The position numbers were made by a program, and so were the translations under genes. A stretch of DNA of 64,000 bases from Bacteroidales bacterium (lineage in GTDB: Bacteria > Bacteroidota > Bacteroidia > Bacteroidales > Muribaculaceae). A model generated the notes under the pieces. It was not told the DNA's origin. It saw only the letters and a program-made list of their open reading frames with translations, and searched no databases. Each line of letters starts with the position of its first letter. Position 1 is the first letter of the stretch. The DNA is taken from NCBI GenBank assembly GCA_004557385.1, contig SFEA01000011.1, positions 75,269-139,268 of the forward strand. The letters are read 5' to 3'. Positions 26,274-35,532 of the stretch are shown piece by piece.

Positions 26274-27257
26274 TTATTTGAGCGAAACGCCGTTAACCAC
26301 GCTGCGTTGCGAGCCGTCGCTTGGTTTGATGGTTTCCTTGCCATTAACCAACATGCACGACGAGCCGCCGCCGTCGAGGTTGCAGGTTTCGTCGCAACCG
26401 AGGTCTTTCATCACATTAGCCACGTCTTCGAGGGTCATGCCTGCAATGCCCGATGTCATGCCGTCGCCTTCGCAAACAAAGAGCACGAGCTTGTGGTCGG
26501 TGCTGTTGTAGCCGATTGCGGTGCGCGGACGGTTGCCTGTTGGGTTGATGAGCAGATATTCGTCTTCGTAGCTGTTGATGATTTCGTTACCTTTAACCAG
26601 CACCGGACCGCCACCAATGGCAGTGACTGCCTGAAAATCTTTTGCGCCGGCAGGATACGAAGCGTCGGGCTTGCGGCCGTTTTCGAGTGGCATAGGTGTA
26701 GGATACCAATAGGTGTGGTCTTGCAGGTCGGTCCAAGTCCAACCCACTTCAAACGAGCCGTCGGCTTTCTTGGCGAATACGCCGCGAGGCATATAATACC
26801 ATGTTTCGCTCCAGTCGGGGCTGTCGACTTGCACGTTAGGGCAAACCAGTTCGCCGTTACGCCAAACGAGGCTCAGTGACGAGCCGTCGTAGAAGAAACC
26901 GCCGTTGATGATAATCGGAGCAGCGTCGGCTTCATAGAATTGGCTTGGTGTGCTGTAGCCTTCGGCGCCGCCAACCACGTCAAACTTAGCCTTGGTGGCG
27001 TCAGCCACTGCAATGAAGGCTTTCACGTCTTTGTCCTGCAGTTTGGCAGGGCTGCTGTACACACGAATGTATTCGGGCATTTCGCCGTAGTCCTTGGTGA
27101 CGTTTGTCCATCCCTTTTCAACGTATGGGTCGACTTCGACAGGGGCTTCGGGAGTTTCCCATTCCCACATTTGCACATTGCCGTCGCCTTCGCCGTTGCA
27201 CGACGCCATGCCAAGTGCAATCAGGGCAGGTAGGAACATATATTTGTTGATTTTCAT
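26274..27257 (-). CDS. NAGPA-type phosphodiester glycosidase lipoprotein
   Basis: 327-aa lipoprotein (MASC lipobox, Cys20) with a DUF2233/NAGPA domain over most of its length. Family signatures: APIIINGGFFYDG (about 113-125), IGGGPVLVKG, NRPRTAIGYN and NLDGGGSSCMLVNG (293-306). The family name comes from GlcNAc-1-phosphodiester alpha-N-acetylglucosaminidase, which uncovers mannose-6-phosphate; bacterial members cut sugar-phosphodiester or related glycosidic bonds. Surface anchoring and PUL location suggest it acts on an exogenous glycan. Confidence 0.87.
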   Translation of the reverse strand: MKINKYMFLPALIALGMASCNGEGDGNVQMWEWETPEAPVEVDPYVEKGWTNVTKDYGEMPEYIRVYSSPAKLQDKDVKAFIAVADATKAKFDVVGGAEGYSTPSQFYEADAAPIIINGGFFYDGSSLSLVWRNGELVCPNVQVDSPDWSETWYYMPRGVFAKKADGSFEVGWTWTDLQDHTYWYPTPMPLENGRKPDASYPAGAKDFQAVTAIGGGPVLVKGNEIINSYEDEYLLINPTGNRPRTAIGYNSTDHKLVLFVCEGDGMTSGIAGMTLEDVANVMKDLGCDETCNLDGGGSSCMLVNGKETIKPSDGSQRSVVNGVSLK

Positions 27258-27351
27258 AAATTCTGTTTAGGTTTATTTGAGTTAATGTGAAAAAAATAGC
27301 GATTGCCGCCTCGCGGGCGGAAGCGGCAACCGCGCTAAAAATTTGTCGACA

Positions 27352-29046
27352 TCAACGCTTGATGCAGTCGGCAACGTAGCCGCCGAATGCCTGCGAGTTG
27401 TGGTCGTAGTAGTAGATGTAGAGTTTAAATCCGTCGGCGCTCGGAGCAATCACCACGTCGCCCGAAGCCACTGAGTAGCTTCCTGTCTGATACCAGTCGA
27501 TGTTTTGGTTGGTGAGTTCGAGGCAAGCCAAGTCGGTGACGTCGTTACCGGTGAATTTGTTCATGTCCGATACGTTGTAAAGATAGAGTTGCGGACCCAT
27601 GCCCCAAGCCGGGAAGTGGCTAACGACGAACAGTGCCAGATAGTTCTGGTTGTTGAACGCCTTCGAGTCGAGGCAGTTCGGGTTCAAGCCCCATCCTGTG
27701 GTGTCGGAGTTGAAGTTGCCGCTCACTGTGCCGTCGATGCTGATGAACGACAGGGTGCTCGGGCCGTAGTAGCTCAGGAATACGCCGTCAAGACCAATGG
27801 TGCGAGGCACAACGGTGGTGAAGTTGACAGGTGCGCTGCCCCAGCCGAAGCCAGTGGCTGAAACGTTCATCACTTGGTGACCTACACCCTTGCCGCCTTG
27901 CACTTGAATTACGGTAAATTCGCTGCAAGTAGATACGCCGTCGATGCCTTCGTTGGTGATTGTAATCACGGCGTTGGTGTTGATGTCGCCAATACACTTA
28001 ATCTTCGAGCCCATTGGGAACGTGCTGCTGTTGGTGAACGAGTAAACCAGAGTAGGAGCCTCGGTTACCGACGAAGTGGCGTAGATGTTCACTTGTTCGC
28101 CGCCGGCTGCCTTGTTTACGATGAGCAGGTGTTCGGCTTCGTCGTTGGTGATGCTACCAGCCGATGCGCTGCCCAAGTTGATGGTGCCTTGCTTAGCGCC
28201 GGTGAGTCCGTTCACGTAGATTGGTGTGCTGCCGTCGCCTACGCAGAGCACCACTTTGCCCTTGAGGGCTGCAATGGTAGGACCAACGAAAGTTTCGTAG
28301 TTAGGCATGCCAAGGTTCGAAACCGGGTCGAAGTTGAACAGCAGTTCAACGCCATCCTTGTTGAAGCCCGAAGGAATCTTTTCAGGCACTTCCTTGAGCA
28401 CGGTGTAGTTGCACGAGGTTACGCCGTCGTGAGCCGTAACGGTGAAGGTGACAGGCTCGTTGTAGTTGAGCGCTGTAGTGCTTGGGTCGGGGCTGATGGT
28501 GGCGTGTGCACTCACTTCGGCAGTTGCAAATGCTTCAGAGAGGTCGTCGGCAGAGATGAGCGACACCTTCTTGGCGCCCTTGTCGATGATACCGCTGATT
28601 TCAGGGTTGTTGATTGAGAATGCCAGCAGTTCGCAAGCGTTGCTCTTAACGCGTTCGCCGGTGATGATAATCTTCTTGCTCTTGCCTTGCGCGTCGGTGT
28701 AGGTGAACTCGTTCTCCTTGGTGAGGTCGAGGATGGTGAGAGCAGGCGAGATGAAGCAGTTTGGCGACAATTGGGCCTGAACGCGCACGTTGGTCATATA
28801 CGGCGTGGTTTCGTCGTCGGAAGTCTCGGGATAGAACCAAGGCACAGGTATGACGAGGCGGTCGGGCACAGGGTCGCTGATTTCCAATTTAGCCATTTGC
28901 TGGTCGACAAACGGACCAGAGGTGAATATGGCGGTGAGGCTGGTGAGACCTTGGCGGTCGGCGGTTGGTGCAACGTATTGCGGGTCCTCGCAAGAGGAGA
29001 GTGCCGCCATCACCAGCACGAGAAGGAATAATATATTCTTTTTCAT
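27352..29046 (-). CDS. DUF5018 lipoprotein, probable surface glycan-binding protein
   Basis: 564-aa lipoprotein (LSSC, Cys19). It has two Ig-like modules (about 30-240) and a C-terminal part of about 320 residues with repeated beta-strands that may form a propeller. It lies 22 bp after SusD, the usual position for SusE/F-like surface glycan-binding proteins, and I infer that role. No catalytic motif seen. Protein of the same positional class in PUL 2: 37039-38733. Confidence 0.7.
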   Translation of the reverse strand: MKKNILFLLVLVMAALSSCEDPQYVAPTADRQGLTSLTAIFTSGPFVDQQMAKLEISDPVPDRLVIPVPWFYPETSDDETTPYMTNVRVQAQLSPNCFISPALTILDLTKENEFTYTDAQGKSKKIIITGERVKSNACELLAFSINNPEISGIIDKGAKKVSLISADDLSEAFATAEVSAHATISPDPSTTALNYNEPVTFTVTAHDGVTSCNYTVLKEVPEKIPSGFNKDGVELLFNFDPVSNLGMPNYETFVGPTIAALKGKVVLCVGDGSTPIYVNGLTGAKQGTINLGSASAGSITNDEAEHLLIVNKAAGGEQVNIYATSSVTEAPTLVYSFTNSSTFPMGSKIKCIGDINTNAVITITNEGIDGVSTCSEFTVIQVQGGKGVGHQVMNVSATGFGWGSAPVNFTTVVPRTIGLDGVFLSYYGPSTLSFISIDGTVSGNFNSDTTGWGLNPNCLDSKAFNNQNYLALFVVSHFPAWGMGPQLYLYNVSDMNKFTGNDVTDLACLELTNQNIDWYQTGSYSVASGDVVIAPSADGFKLYIYYYDHNSQAFGGYVADCIKR

Positions 29047-29068
29047 TGTGATGTTTGTGCTTTAAGTG

Positions 29069-30742
29069 TTAGTTCCAAGCGTTGTCTTGCGACATGAGTT
29101 TGTTGTTCTCCAATTCCGATTGCGGAACAGGCAACGTGTAGAGTTTCTGAGGGAAATTGCGGTTTTGGTCGTCAACTTCAACATAGTAGTAGGTGAACGA
29201 ACCGTTGGCTTCCTTCACAATCTTGAATCCGTGAGCGCGGACGCCGGTGAATGCGGTGTGAGCCAGATTCCAGCGGCGCATATCCCAATAGTATTGACCT
29301 TCGTAGGCCAATTCCACTTTGCGTTCCTGGCGGATGGCTTCCATGAGTTCTTCGCCGCTCTTGTTGATGGCGGGCAGGCCAACAGCCGGACGGGTGCGAA
29401 TTTCGTTCACGGCAGCAAGTGCGTTGCCGTTGTCGTTAAGGCGATAGCATGCTTCGGCGTAGTTGAGCACAACCTCGGCAAGACGGATGAATGTGAACGG
29501 CTTGGTGCACTTGGTGCTGTTGGCGAAGTAGTTTTCTTCGTCAACAAGCTTGCGCAGATAGTAGCTGGTGGCCGATTTGCCGTCGCACATGTCGTTCTTC
29601 ATCCATTCGAGCCAGCCGTCGGCGCCACCTACATACGATTCGATAGTGCGGTCCTTCCAGTCGGCACCGTTGTAGAGAATGGTGTGGTGGAAGCGAGGTT
29701 CAAGCTCTTCGTAAGGAGGAGTGTCCTGAGTGCCGTGTTCGGTGTGCCAAGGAGTCCAATCGGGCTTGCCGCCGGTGGCAAGTTCAAACGATTCCACCAT
29801 TTCCTGAGTAGGACAGCCGTAACCGCCGCTGATGGGGTTGTTGTATTCAGCCTTGTCGCCGCCCGGCGAGTAGTAGCAGTCGAATTGGTGTGTTTGAGCA
29901 GTGAGGTCGAAGCAGAATTGGAATATAGCGCCTTCGCCGCCAACGGTGTAAGGAGTTTCGAGGTCAGATGGCATCGAGTATCCCATTTCCATAACCTTTT
30001 CGGCAGCAGCCTTGGCGTCGCTCCAGCGTTCGGCAAAGAGCATCACGCGAGAGAGCAGGGCATAGGCTGCACCCGAGGTGAGGCGACCGTTAGGCTTGAT
30101 GCTCACCGGCAGGTTCTCGCCGGCAAACTTGAGGTCGTCGTAGATGAGCTGATACACTTGTGAACGGTCGACAGGCTCTTTGTCCTTGTTGTATTCGTCC
30201 ATATTGTCGGTGTAAAGAACCAGCTTTGAATAGCGCTTTGCCAGAATTGAATAGTAGTAGCCGCGGAAGAATCGGAACTCGGCTTCGAGTTCGGTTTTCT
30301 TGGCTTCGTCGAATGTGGCATACTTCTTCATGTTGGCAATGCTCTGGTTCACTGTTGAGATGTAGCGATAGAGCGAAGTCCAGCAGCCCAGATAGGCGTC
30401 GACGTAGCTCTTGGTGAGCGTCGACTGAGTGCCGTAGGCAAATTCCGAAGGGATTCGGTTGAGCGAAGTGTAGTTGTAGCCGCCGTATTTAAAGAGCGGA
30501 GTGAGCGCCTCGGAGAGCCCAATCGAGCAGTCGCGGGTGCAACCGGTGCCGTCGCCATAACCGTTGATGAGGTTTAGGTCCTCATACATGTAGTTGGCTT
30601 GCAGTTTGGCATAGTCATATTTGCTCCAAATCAGCTTGTCAGAAGCAGAGTCGTGTGGAGTGGTGTCGAGAAAATCGCTGCACGAAGCCAACGAAAACGC
30701 TGCGAAAGCCGACAACAGAAATGCTGATATTTTAGTTTTCAT
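29069..30742 (-). CDS. SusD/RagB-family surface glycan-binding lipoprotein
   Basis: 557-aa lipoprotein from ATG 30742 (MKTKISAFLLS..., lipobox LASC). SusD hallmarks: CSDFLDTTPHDSAS at the mature N-terminus, the helical RFFRGYYYSILAKRY segment near 150-165, RLAEVVLNYAEACYR and a QERKVELAYEGQYYWDMRRWN C-terminal motif (split here only for description). It forms the lid of the SusC transporter. The ATG at 30751 would add three residues. Confidence 0.95.
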   Translation of the reverse strand: MKTKISAFLLSAFAAFSLASCSDFLDTTPHDSASDKLIWSKYDYAKLQANYMYEDLNLINGYGDGTGCTRDCSIGLSEALTPLFKYGGYNYTSLNRIPSEFAYGTQSTLTKSYVDAYLGCWTSLYRYISTVNQSIANMKKYATFDEAKKTELEAEFRFFRGYYYSILAKRYSKLVLYTDNMDEYNKDKEPVDRSQVYQLIYDDLKFAGENLPVSIKPNGRLTSGAAYALLSRVMLFAERWSDAKAAAEKVMEMGYSMPSDLETPYTVGGEGAIFQFCFDLTAQTHQFDCYYSPGGDKAEYNNPISGGYGCPTQEMVESFELATGGKPDWTPWHTEHGTQDTPPYEELEPRFHHTILYNGADWKDRTIESYVGGADGWLEWMKNDMCDGKSATSYYLRKLVDEENYFANSTKCTKPFTFIRLAEVVLNYAEACYRLNDNGNALAAVNEIRTRPAVGLPAINKSGEELMEAIRQERKVELAYEGQYYWDMRRWNLAHTAFTGVRAHGFKIVKEANGSFTYYYVEVDDQNRNFPQKLYTLPVPQSELENNKLMSQDNAWN

Positions 30743-30758
30743 TGATGTCATGATTTTG

Positions 30759-33700
30759 TTAGAAAGTTAGAGTTAAACCGCCCATCACAGTGCGCTGTTG
30801 TGGGTAGTATCCGTTGTTAACCTCAGGCGATTCGGGGTCGAAGCCCTTAGGCAGGTTGTCGAGGGTGAAGAGGTTGTTGGCTTGGGCATAGAAGCGCAGT
30901 TTTTGAATGCCAATCTTGCCGATGATGCTGCGAGGCAGCGAGTAGCCAATCTGCAACGATTTCAGGCGCAGGTAGTCGCCTTTGCGGAACCAGAATGTCG
31001 AAGCCAATCCGTTGTCGCCGCCGTGGCTGCATTTGCCGGTGGTGAGGCGAGGCATTGTGCCGTTAGGATTGTCGATGTTGTAGGCGTTGGTGACGAGGAA
31101 CAATGGCGAGTTGCCGCCTTCTTTGAAGGTCTGTGTCCAGATGGTGTTGTCGTCGTAGCCGTTGTAGTAGGTACCGGTCATCGACACGTCGAAGTGAGCA
31201 CCGCCGGTGAATTGGGCGTTGAGGTCGAAGCCATTCCAGTCGGCAGCCAAGTTGAAGCCGAAGGTGATGGTTGGACGCAAGCCGCGACCGATGCGACCGC
31301 GGTCGTCGTAGTCGATTTTGCCGTCGCCGTTGAGGTCGACATACTTGATGTCGCCCACGTTAGGACGTGTGCCGAACCAAGCCGAGTTGTCGATTTCTTC
31401 TTCCGAGCGATATAGTCCGTCGGCTACCCAACCGTAGGTGGCGTTGAGGCTTGTGCCTGTAACTTTTTGCCATTCGGGGATGTTTGGTGCGTCTGGATAT
31501 TTAATCCAGCGGTTCTTAGCCCACGAGAGGTTAGCGCCGATGGTGTAGTGCAACGGTTTGCCTGCAACCATAAACTTGTTGTTGTGTGTCACGAGCACGT
31601 CGATACCCTTGGCATCGGTTGCGCCGAGGTTGGCGTAGCTTGGGTGGTAGCTGCCCATCGATGGTGGATAGTCGCTGCCAAGCGATTGCAGGATGTCGTA
31701 GGTGTAGTTGTAGAATGCGTCGAACTCAATGGCGAGCAAGCCGTGCCACAGGGTGGCGTCGAAGCCGTAGTTGAGCGAGCGGGTCTTGGTCCATGTGAGG
31801 TTCGGGTTGGCAATGTAAGCCAGATAGATTGAGTTGACAGTGGTGTTGTCGAGGGTGAGCTTGTTGCCGAAAGCGTAGGTGCTGAGGTAGGCGTAAGCGT
31901 CGGAGCCGCTGTCGTCGCCGGTAAGACCGATTGATGCGCGCAGCTTGAGGTCGTCGAGCCAGCTTGAAGTGCCTTTCATGAACGATTCCTTCGACAGGCG
32001 CCATGCAATAGAGCCTGATGGGAAGAAGCCCCAGCGCTTGCCGCTGACGTTGCCTGCAAACTTATAAGAACCGTCGTAACGACCCGAGAATTCAGCGAAG
32101 TAGCGGCTGTCGTAGTTGTAGCTTGCGCGGAACACGTAGCCCATGCGGCGGCTCTGGTCGCTCCATCCGCCAAGGTTTTCCATGGTGCCCATGCTCAATT
32201 CGGGCAGCTCGGGGAAGTCGAGGTCCTTAGCGTAAGCGCTGTGGCCATTGCTCTTGTAGTCGCGAGCTTCAACAAGAGCCAAAACCGACACGTTGTGAAC
32301 GCTGTTGAAGGTGTTGTCGTAGTTGATTTGGAAGTTACCGAGCAACTGTTGGCTGTAGGTTGAGCCTTCGCCAACTTTCACCGAAGTGCCTTTTTCGCTT
32401 TGCACGAGGGTGAACGAGCCGTCGTCCTTGTTGTATTGCATAACCTGGAACGGAATGTCGAGGTTCTTGTTGCGCGAGTTGCTGTAGTCGAATGCACCGC
32501 TAACCTTGGCTGAAAGGCCTTTCACCCATGGGCAATCGAATTGCAGCGAGATGTTGGTTGCCAGTTCCAAGCCGTTGGTTTTCTTGTAACCCGAATCGTA
32601 GATTGAGGCAAGAGGGCTGTTAGGCGACGAACCGTTGTTCGACACCACGCCGGTGTAGTAGCCGTCTTTCTTCGGGCTCAAGTAGGGGTGCATGGCAATT
32701 GCTTGGTGAGCAATCGAGAAGTAGCCCACTTCGGTGTAACCGTTGTCGGCACCACCCGAGTTGTAGCCAGGTTGCTTGCGGGTTGAAACCAAGCCGGCAG
32801 CACCCATTTCGAGTGTCCAGTGCTCAGCCAGCTTGCTCTCGAGGTTGAAGCGCATCGAGTAGCGGTCGTAGTTGAAGCGGTCGATGTTACCTTTTTGACC
32901 GAGGTAGCCAATTGAAGCATAGTATTTGTGGTTTTCAGTACCGCCTTGCATCGACAGGTTGTGCTTTGTGGTAGTGCCGGTGCCAAACACCTTGCCAATG
33001 TAGTCGTAATCCTCATAACCGTCGGTGAAATCGCCGTTGGTGGCAAGTTGGAACATCTCCTTGGTGAACTTGGGCACATATTGGCTGCGGTCGGTGATTT
33101 GACCGTTTGCCAGTTGGTCCATGAGTTCGCCCATGTTGTAGTAGTTCATAAACTGAACACCATTCATAAACTTAGGGAAGTTGGCGTTCATCGAGGCACC
33201 AATCGAGCCGTCGTAGGTTACGCGAGGAGTGCCCACGGCGCCTTTCTTGGTGGTGACGATAATCACACCGCCCGAGGCGTTAAGACCATAAACGGCAGTT
33301 GCGGCAGCATCTTTCAGCACCGAGAGGCTTGCAATGTCGTTAGGGTCGACTTCGTCGATAGGACGAGGCACACCGTCGACAATGTAGGTGACCGGCTTGC
33401 TTGAGCCGCGAATGCGCAGCGATGCTTGGTCGACACCAGGTTCGCCCGAGGTCTGGATTGATGATATACCAGCCACTTTACCACCGAGCATCTGAGTGAG
33501 CTGGGTGGAAGGTGACACAAGCAGTTCCTCGCCCTTGATGGCTGAAACGGCGCCTGTGATTGAAGATTTCTTTTGTTTGCCGTAGCCCACAACGACAACG
33601 TCGTCGAGGTTGGTGGCTGATTGCTTGAGCACAACGTCGATTGTTTTGGCGTTGCCCACTTTCACTTGTTGGGTAACCATGCCAACGTAGGAGAATGTCA

Positions 33701-33935
33701 CGGTCTGACCCTTTTCGGCAGCAAGAGTGTATTTGCCGTTGAGGTCGGTGCTGACTCCGGCGTTTGTCTTGTTGATGACAACCGAGACGCCCACCAGAGG
33801 CTCTCCTTGTTCGTCGGTTACTGTACCCGAAATCTTTTGTGCAAAACCGAGAGCCGGAATTGCAACCATAAGCATCATCGCTACAGCTATGCGCTGCAGT
33901 ATGCTCATCGAATTAGATTTAGAGTTTAACTCCAT
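30759..33935 (-). CDS. SusC/RagA-family TonB-dependent outer-membrane transporter
   Basis: 1058-aa glycan importer, partner of SusD. Signal peptide (ends GFAQ near 33), carboxypeptidase-like domain (about 35-115: KISGTVTDEQGEPLVGVSV), TonB-box/plug region with DVVVVGYGKQKK, plug about 120-250 (TYIVDGVPR, AVYGLNASGGVIIVTTKKG), and a beta-barrel to the C-terminal aromatic-rich strand (MGGLTLTF). No N-terminal STN signalling domain, so no direct anti-sigma signalling is expected. 7 bp from SusD. Confidence 0.96.
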   Translation of the reverse strand: MELNSKSNSMSILQRIAVAMMLMVAIPALGFAQKISGTVTDEQGEPLVGVSVVINKTNAGVSTDLNGKYTLAAEKGQTVTFSYVGMVTQQVKVGNAKTIDVVLKQSATNLDDVVVVGYGKQKKSSITGAVSAIKGEELLVSPSTQLTQMLGGKVAGISSIQTSGEPGVDQASLRIRGSSKPVTYIVDGVPRPIDEVDPNDIASLSVLKDAAATAVYGLNASGGVIIVTTKKGAVGTPRVTYDGSIGASMNANFPKFMNGVQFMNYYNMGELMDQLANGQITDRSQYVPKFTKEMFQLATNGDFTDGYEDYDYIGKVFGTGTTTKHNLSMQGGTENHKYYASIGYLGQKGNIDRFNYDRYSMRFNLESKLAEHWTLEMGAAGLVSTRKQPGYNSGGADNGYTEVGYFSIAHQAIAMHPYLSPKKDGYYTGVVSNNGSSPNSPLASIYDSGYKKTNGLELATNISLQFDCPWVKGLSAKVSGAFDYSNSRNKNLDIPFQVMQYNKDDGSFTLVQSEKGTSVKVGEGSTYSQQLLGNFQINYDNTFNSVHNVSVLALVEARDYKSNGHSAYAKDLDFPELPELSMGTMENLGGWSDQSRRMGYVFRASYNYDSRYFAEFSGRYDGSYKFAGNVSGKRWGFFPSGSIAWRLSKESFMKGTSSWLDDLKLRASIGLTGDDSGSDAYAYLSTYAFGNKLTLDNTTVNSIYLAYIANPNLTWTKTRSLNYGFDATLWHGLLAIEFDAFYNYTYDILQSLGSDYPPSMGSYHPSYANLGATDAKGIDVLVTHNNKFMVAGKPLHYTIGANLSWAKNRWIKYPDAPNIPEWQKVTGTSLNATYGWVADGLYRSEEEIDNSAWFGTRPNVGDIKYVDLNGDGKIDYDDRGRIGRGLRPTITFGFNLAADWNGFDLNAQFTGGAHFDVSMTGTYYNGYDDNTIWTQTFKEGGNSPLFLVTNAYNIDNPNGTMPRLTTGKCSHGGDNGLASTFWFRKGDYLRLKSLQIGYSLPRSIIGKIGIQKLRFYAQANNLFTLDNLPKGFDPESPEVNNGYYPQQRTVMGGLTLTF

Positions 33936-34024
33936 AGAACGTAAGTTTTAAGTTGTTGATATTGTAGTTGTTGTTTGTTGATGTCGATAGATTGTTATTG
34001 AGAGAGTTCAGGACCGGCGGATGG

Positions 34025-35419
34025 TTATTTGGTCCAGTATTTCTCGATTTCTTCGAGGCTTTTGCCGGTGGTTTCGGGCACCAGACGCCACATGATGAGC
34101 ATATAAGGCACGCACATTGCGGCAAAGAGCAGGAATGTGCCTGCAGGTGTGATGTTCTCAAGCAGCCACGGGGTGAGCTGCCCGATGAGGTAGGTGCCAA
34201 TCCACAAAGCCAGTCCGGCAATGCTCATGGCAAGCCCGCGCACTTTCACGGGGTACATCTCGCTTAGCAGCACCCACACCACGGCGCAAATCGACACGGC
34301 GCAGAAGAAGATGTAGGCGAGGAAGAACACCAAAAGCACGATGCTGGAGATGCCCCATTGGGCGCCGAAGGTGAAATAGACGGCAATGGCAATTAGCGAA
34401 ACAATCATTCCGCTCACGCCCCAATAGATGAGTTGCTTGCGGCCTACGCGGTCGATGATTACCAGCGCCAGCACGGTGGTGAGGGTGTTCACCAGTCCAA
34501 TCATCACTTGGTAGAACAGCGAGTCGCCGCCGCTGAGGCCGGCGTCTTCAAATATCTTGGGACCGTAGTAGAGCACGGCATTCACGCCCATGAATTGCCC
34601 GAGAATGGCAATGCAAACACCAATGATGAGCGCTTTGAAGATGCCCGGGGCAAACAGCATGCGCCACTCGGCGGTGTCGGTGCTTTTTTTGCTCACTTCC
34701 TGCGAAGCGGCTATTTGCTCATCGACGGCATGCTCGGTGGTGTAGATGCGCTTGAAAGTGCTGCGTGCGGCATCGGTGTTGCCGCGCAATATTTGCCAAC
34801 GCGGGCTTTCGGGTATGGCGAAAATCACTGCAAAGAACAGCAACGCCGGCAGCGTTTCCATTCCCAGCATGCCGCGCCACACTTCGCTCACGAAAATCGT
34901 ATGTGCCCAATCGCCAAGCACGGCACCGCTCTGCGAATAGGCGAGCAATGCATAGTTCACCAGGTAAGCGCCGAGGAAACCCACAGTGATTGCGAGCTGA
35001 TAGCACGACACCAGGCGTCCGCGGTATTGGGCTACAGCCATTTCGCTAATGTAGAGCGGGCACACAATCGACGCCACGCCAATGCCCACGCCGCCAATAA
35101 TGCGGTAAGCCACCAACTCGTTGAGCGAGCCGCTGATGGCGCATCCGGCAGCCGACACGGTGAACAGCACGCCCGAGATTATCATGGTGCGTTTGCGTCC
35201 GAGGTGGTCGCCCATATAGCCTGCCATGAGCACGCCCATTATTGAGCCTACAAGTGCGCAGCCCACATACCAGCCTTGGCTGATGCTGTCGAGACCAAAC
35301 TGCACGGCAACCATGCTGATAGTGCCCGAGATTACGGCTGTGTCGTAGCCAAACAGAAATCCGCCCAATGCGGCTGCCAGCGACAGGAATATGAGATAGC
35401 CTAAGTTGTAGTTTTTCAT
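34025..35419 (-). CDS. MFS sugar:proton symporter (SP family)
   Basis: 464-aa inner-membrane transporter with 12 helices. Sugar-porter signatures: GGFLFGYDTAVISG, GDHLGRKRTM, YISEMAVAQYRGRLVSCYQL, PESPRW, DRVGRKQLIYWG and VPETTGKSLEEIE. It would bring the monosaccharide end-product of PUL 1 into the cytoplasm. 89 bp upstream of SusC and transcribed in the same direction, so probably in the same operon. Sugar unknown. Confidence 0.93.
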   Translation of the reverse strand: MKNYNLGYLIFLSLAAALGGFLFGYDTAVISGTISMVAVQFGLDSISQGWYVGCALVGSIMGVLMAGYMGDHLGRKRTMIISGVLFTVSAAGCAISGSLNELVAYRIIGGVGIGVASIVCPLYISEMAVAQYRGRLVSCYQLAITVGFLGAYLVNYALLAYSQSGAVLGDWAHTIFVSEVWRGMLGMETLPALLFFAVIFAIPESPRWQILRGNTDAARSTFKRIYTTEHAVDEQIAASQEVSKKSTDTAEWRMLFAPGIFKALIIGVCIAILGQFMGVNAVLYYGPKIFEDAGLSGGDSLFYQVMIGLVNTLTTVLALVIIDRVGRKQLIYWGVSGMIVSLIAIAVYFTFGAQWGISSIVLLVFFLAYIFFCAVSICAVVWVLLSEMYPVKVRGLAMSIAGLALWIGTYLIGQLTPWLLENITPAGTFLLFAAMCVPYMLIMWRLVPETTGKSLEEIEKYWTK

Positions 35420-35532
35420 AAATAATTAGTTGATAGATGTTGTTTAAGAGATAGTTAATATGGTGGTTTGTTGATTAATTGGTTGCAAGGACGCACCCTC
35501 CATTGCCTTTTAGGTGGCGCGGAGGGTGTGAT